Of a stretch of DNA of 5,167 nt, positions 5,004 through 5,167 are shown piece by piece. The notes under the pieces are model-generated. The model did not search any database, was not told the DNA's origin, and was given only the letters and a program-made list of their open reading frames with translations. The DNA comes from a bacterium (GTDB lineage Bacteria; Cyanobacteriota; Vampirovibrionia; Gastranaerophilales; Gastranaerophilaceae): contig JAGOIO010000112.1 in assembly GCA_017995595.1 (NCBI GenBank), positions 1-5,167 of the forward strand. Direction: 5' to 3'. The position numbers were made by a program, and so were the translations under genes. Numbering within the stretch: the stretch's first letter is position 1; each line of letters opens with the position of its first letter.

Positions 5004-5167
5004 ATGAATAATTCAAAAACAGCTTTCACTCTTGCAGAAGTTTTAATAACTCTTGGAATTATCGGTATTGTAGCAGCATTAACAATACCGACATTGATGA
5101 ATAAAAGCCAAAAACAGCAAACGGTAACAGCCTTAAAAAAATCATATTCAACATTTTCACAAGTAAT
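5004..5167 (+). CDS. Type IV pilin-like / pseudopilin protein, N-terminal part (runs off window)
   Basis: The first 54 codons of a prepilin-type secreted protein are present. A short basic leader MNNSKTA is followed by FTLAEVLITLGIIGIVAALTI, the class III (prepilin peptidase) signal. Cleavage is expected between Ala7 and Phe8, with the conserved Glu at mature position 5 (residue 12). The -1 residue is Ala rather than the commoner Gly, which PilD-type peptidases tolerate. The hydrophobic helix would first anchor the protein in the inner membrane and later form the core of the filament. The following segment, rich in Lys and Gln (NKSQKQQTVTALKKSYSTF), is the continuing amphipathic helix. The missing C-terminal domain prevents telling a major pilin from a minor one or a type II secretion pseudopilin. 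Start supported by GAGG nine bases upstream. Confidence 0.9.
   Translation, partial: MNNSKTAFTLAEVLITLGIIGIVAALTIPTLMNKSQKQQTVTALKKSYSTFSQV

Noticed and set aside
1..5167. CRISPR array, insertion sequence, phage or defence genes
   Set aside because: No regularly spaced repeats, transposase motifs or terminal inverted repeats are visible; the region is mostly housekeeping genes.

Overview
The window is an AT-rich bacterial chromosome segment of mostly housekeeping genes. A type III pantothenate kinase, a class III-type prepilin start reading AFTLAEVLITLGIIG, and an EF-Tu carrying the cyanobacterial-type insertion NPKLKKGEDKW together suggest a gut Gastranaerophilales (Melainabacteria/Vampirovibrionia) genome or a relative. 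This placement is inference from family resemblance, not a database match.

The left two thirds reads on the minus strand. In transcription order it holds a candidate structured small RNA or attenuating leader (about 3710 to 3636), rimP (3555-3067), nusA (3035-1773), tuf (1640-432), and the first 105 codons of an FMN-binding iron-sulfur-type flavoprotein (315 to the window edge). rimP and nusA are close enough to be one operon. tuf has its own strong promoter (TTGACA-16-TAAAAT) in the 132-bp gap after nusA and a good rho-independent terminator after its stop codon. The flavoprotein gene is a separate unit with an inverted repeat in its upstream region.

The right third reads on the plus strand, divergently from rimP. 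It holds a 63-codon gene of unknown function with a strong Shine-Dalgarno and its own terminator (3928-4119), coaX (4193-4945), and the start of a type IV pilin-like protein (5004 to the window edge). The coaX promoter and only candidate Shine-Dalgarno lie inside the terminator hairpin of the small gene.

Functionally, rimP (30S maturation), nusA (transcription elongation, pausing and termination) and tuf (delivery of aminoacyl-tRNA) form a gene-expression block. The usual followers of nusA, ylxR and infB, are absent, and tuf is away from fusA. The least explained parts are the divergent 372-bp gap between rimP and the small gene, which encodes a compact RNA with a near-consensus promoter, two nested helices and a terminator, and the small gene itself, which has a histidine-periodic C-terminus.
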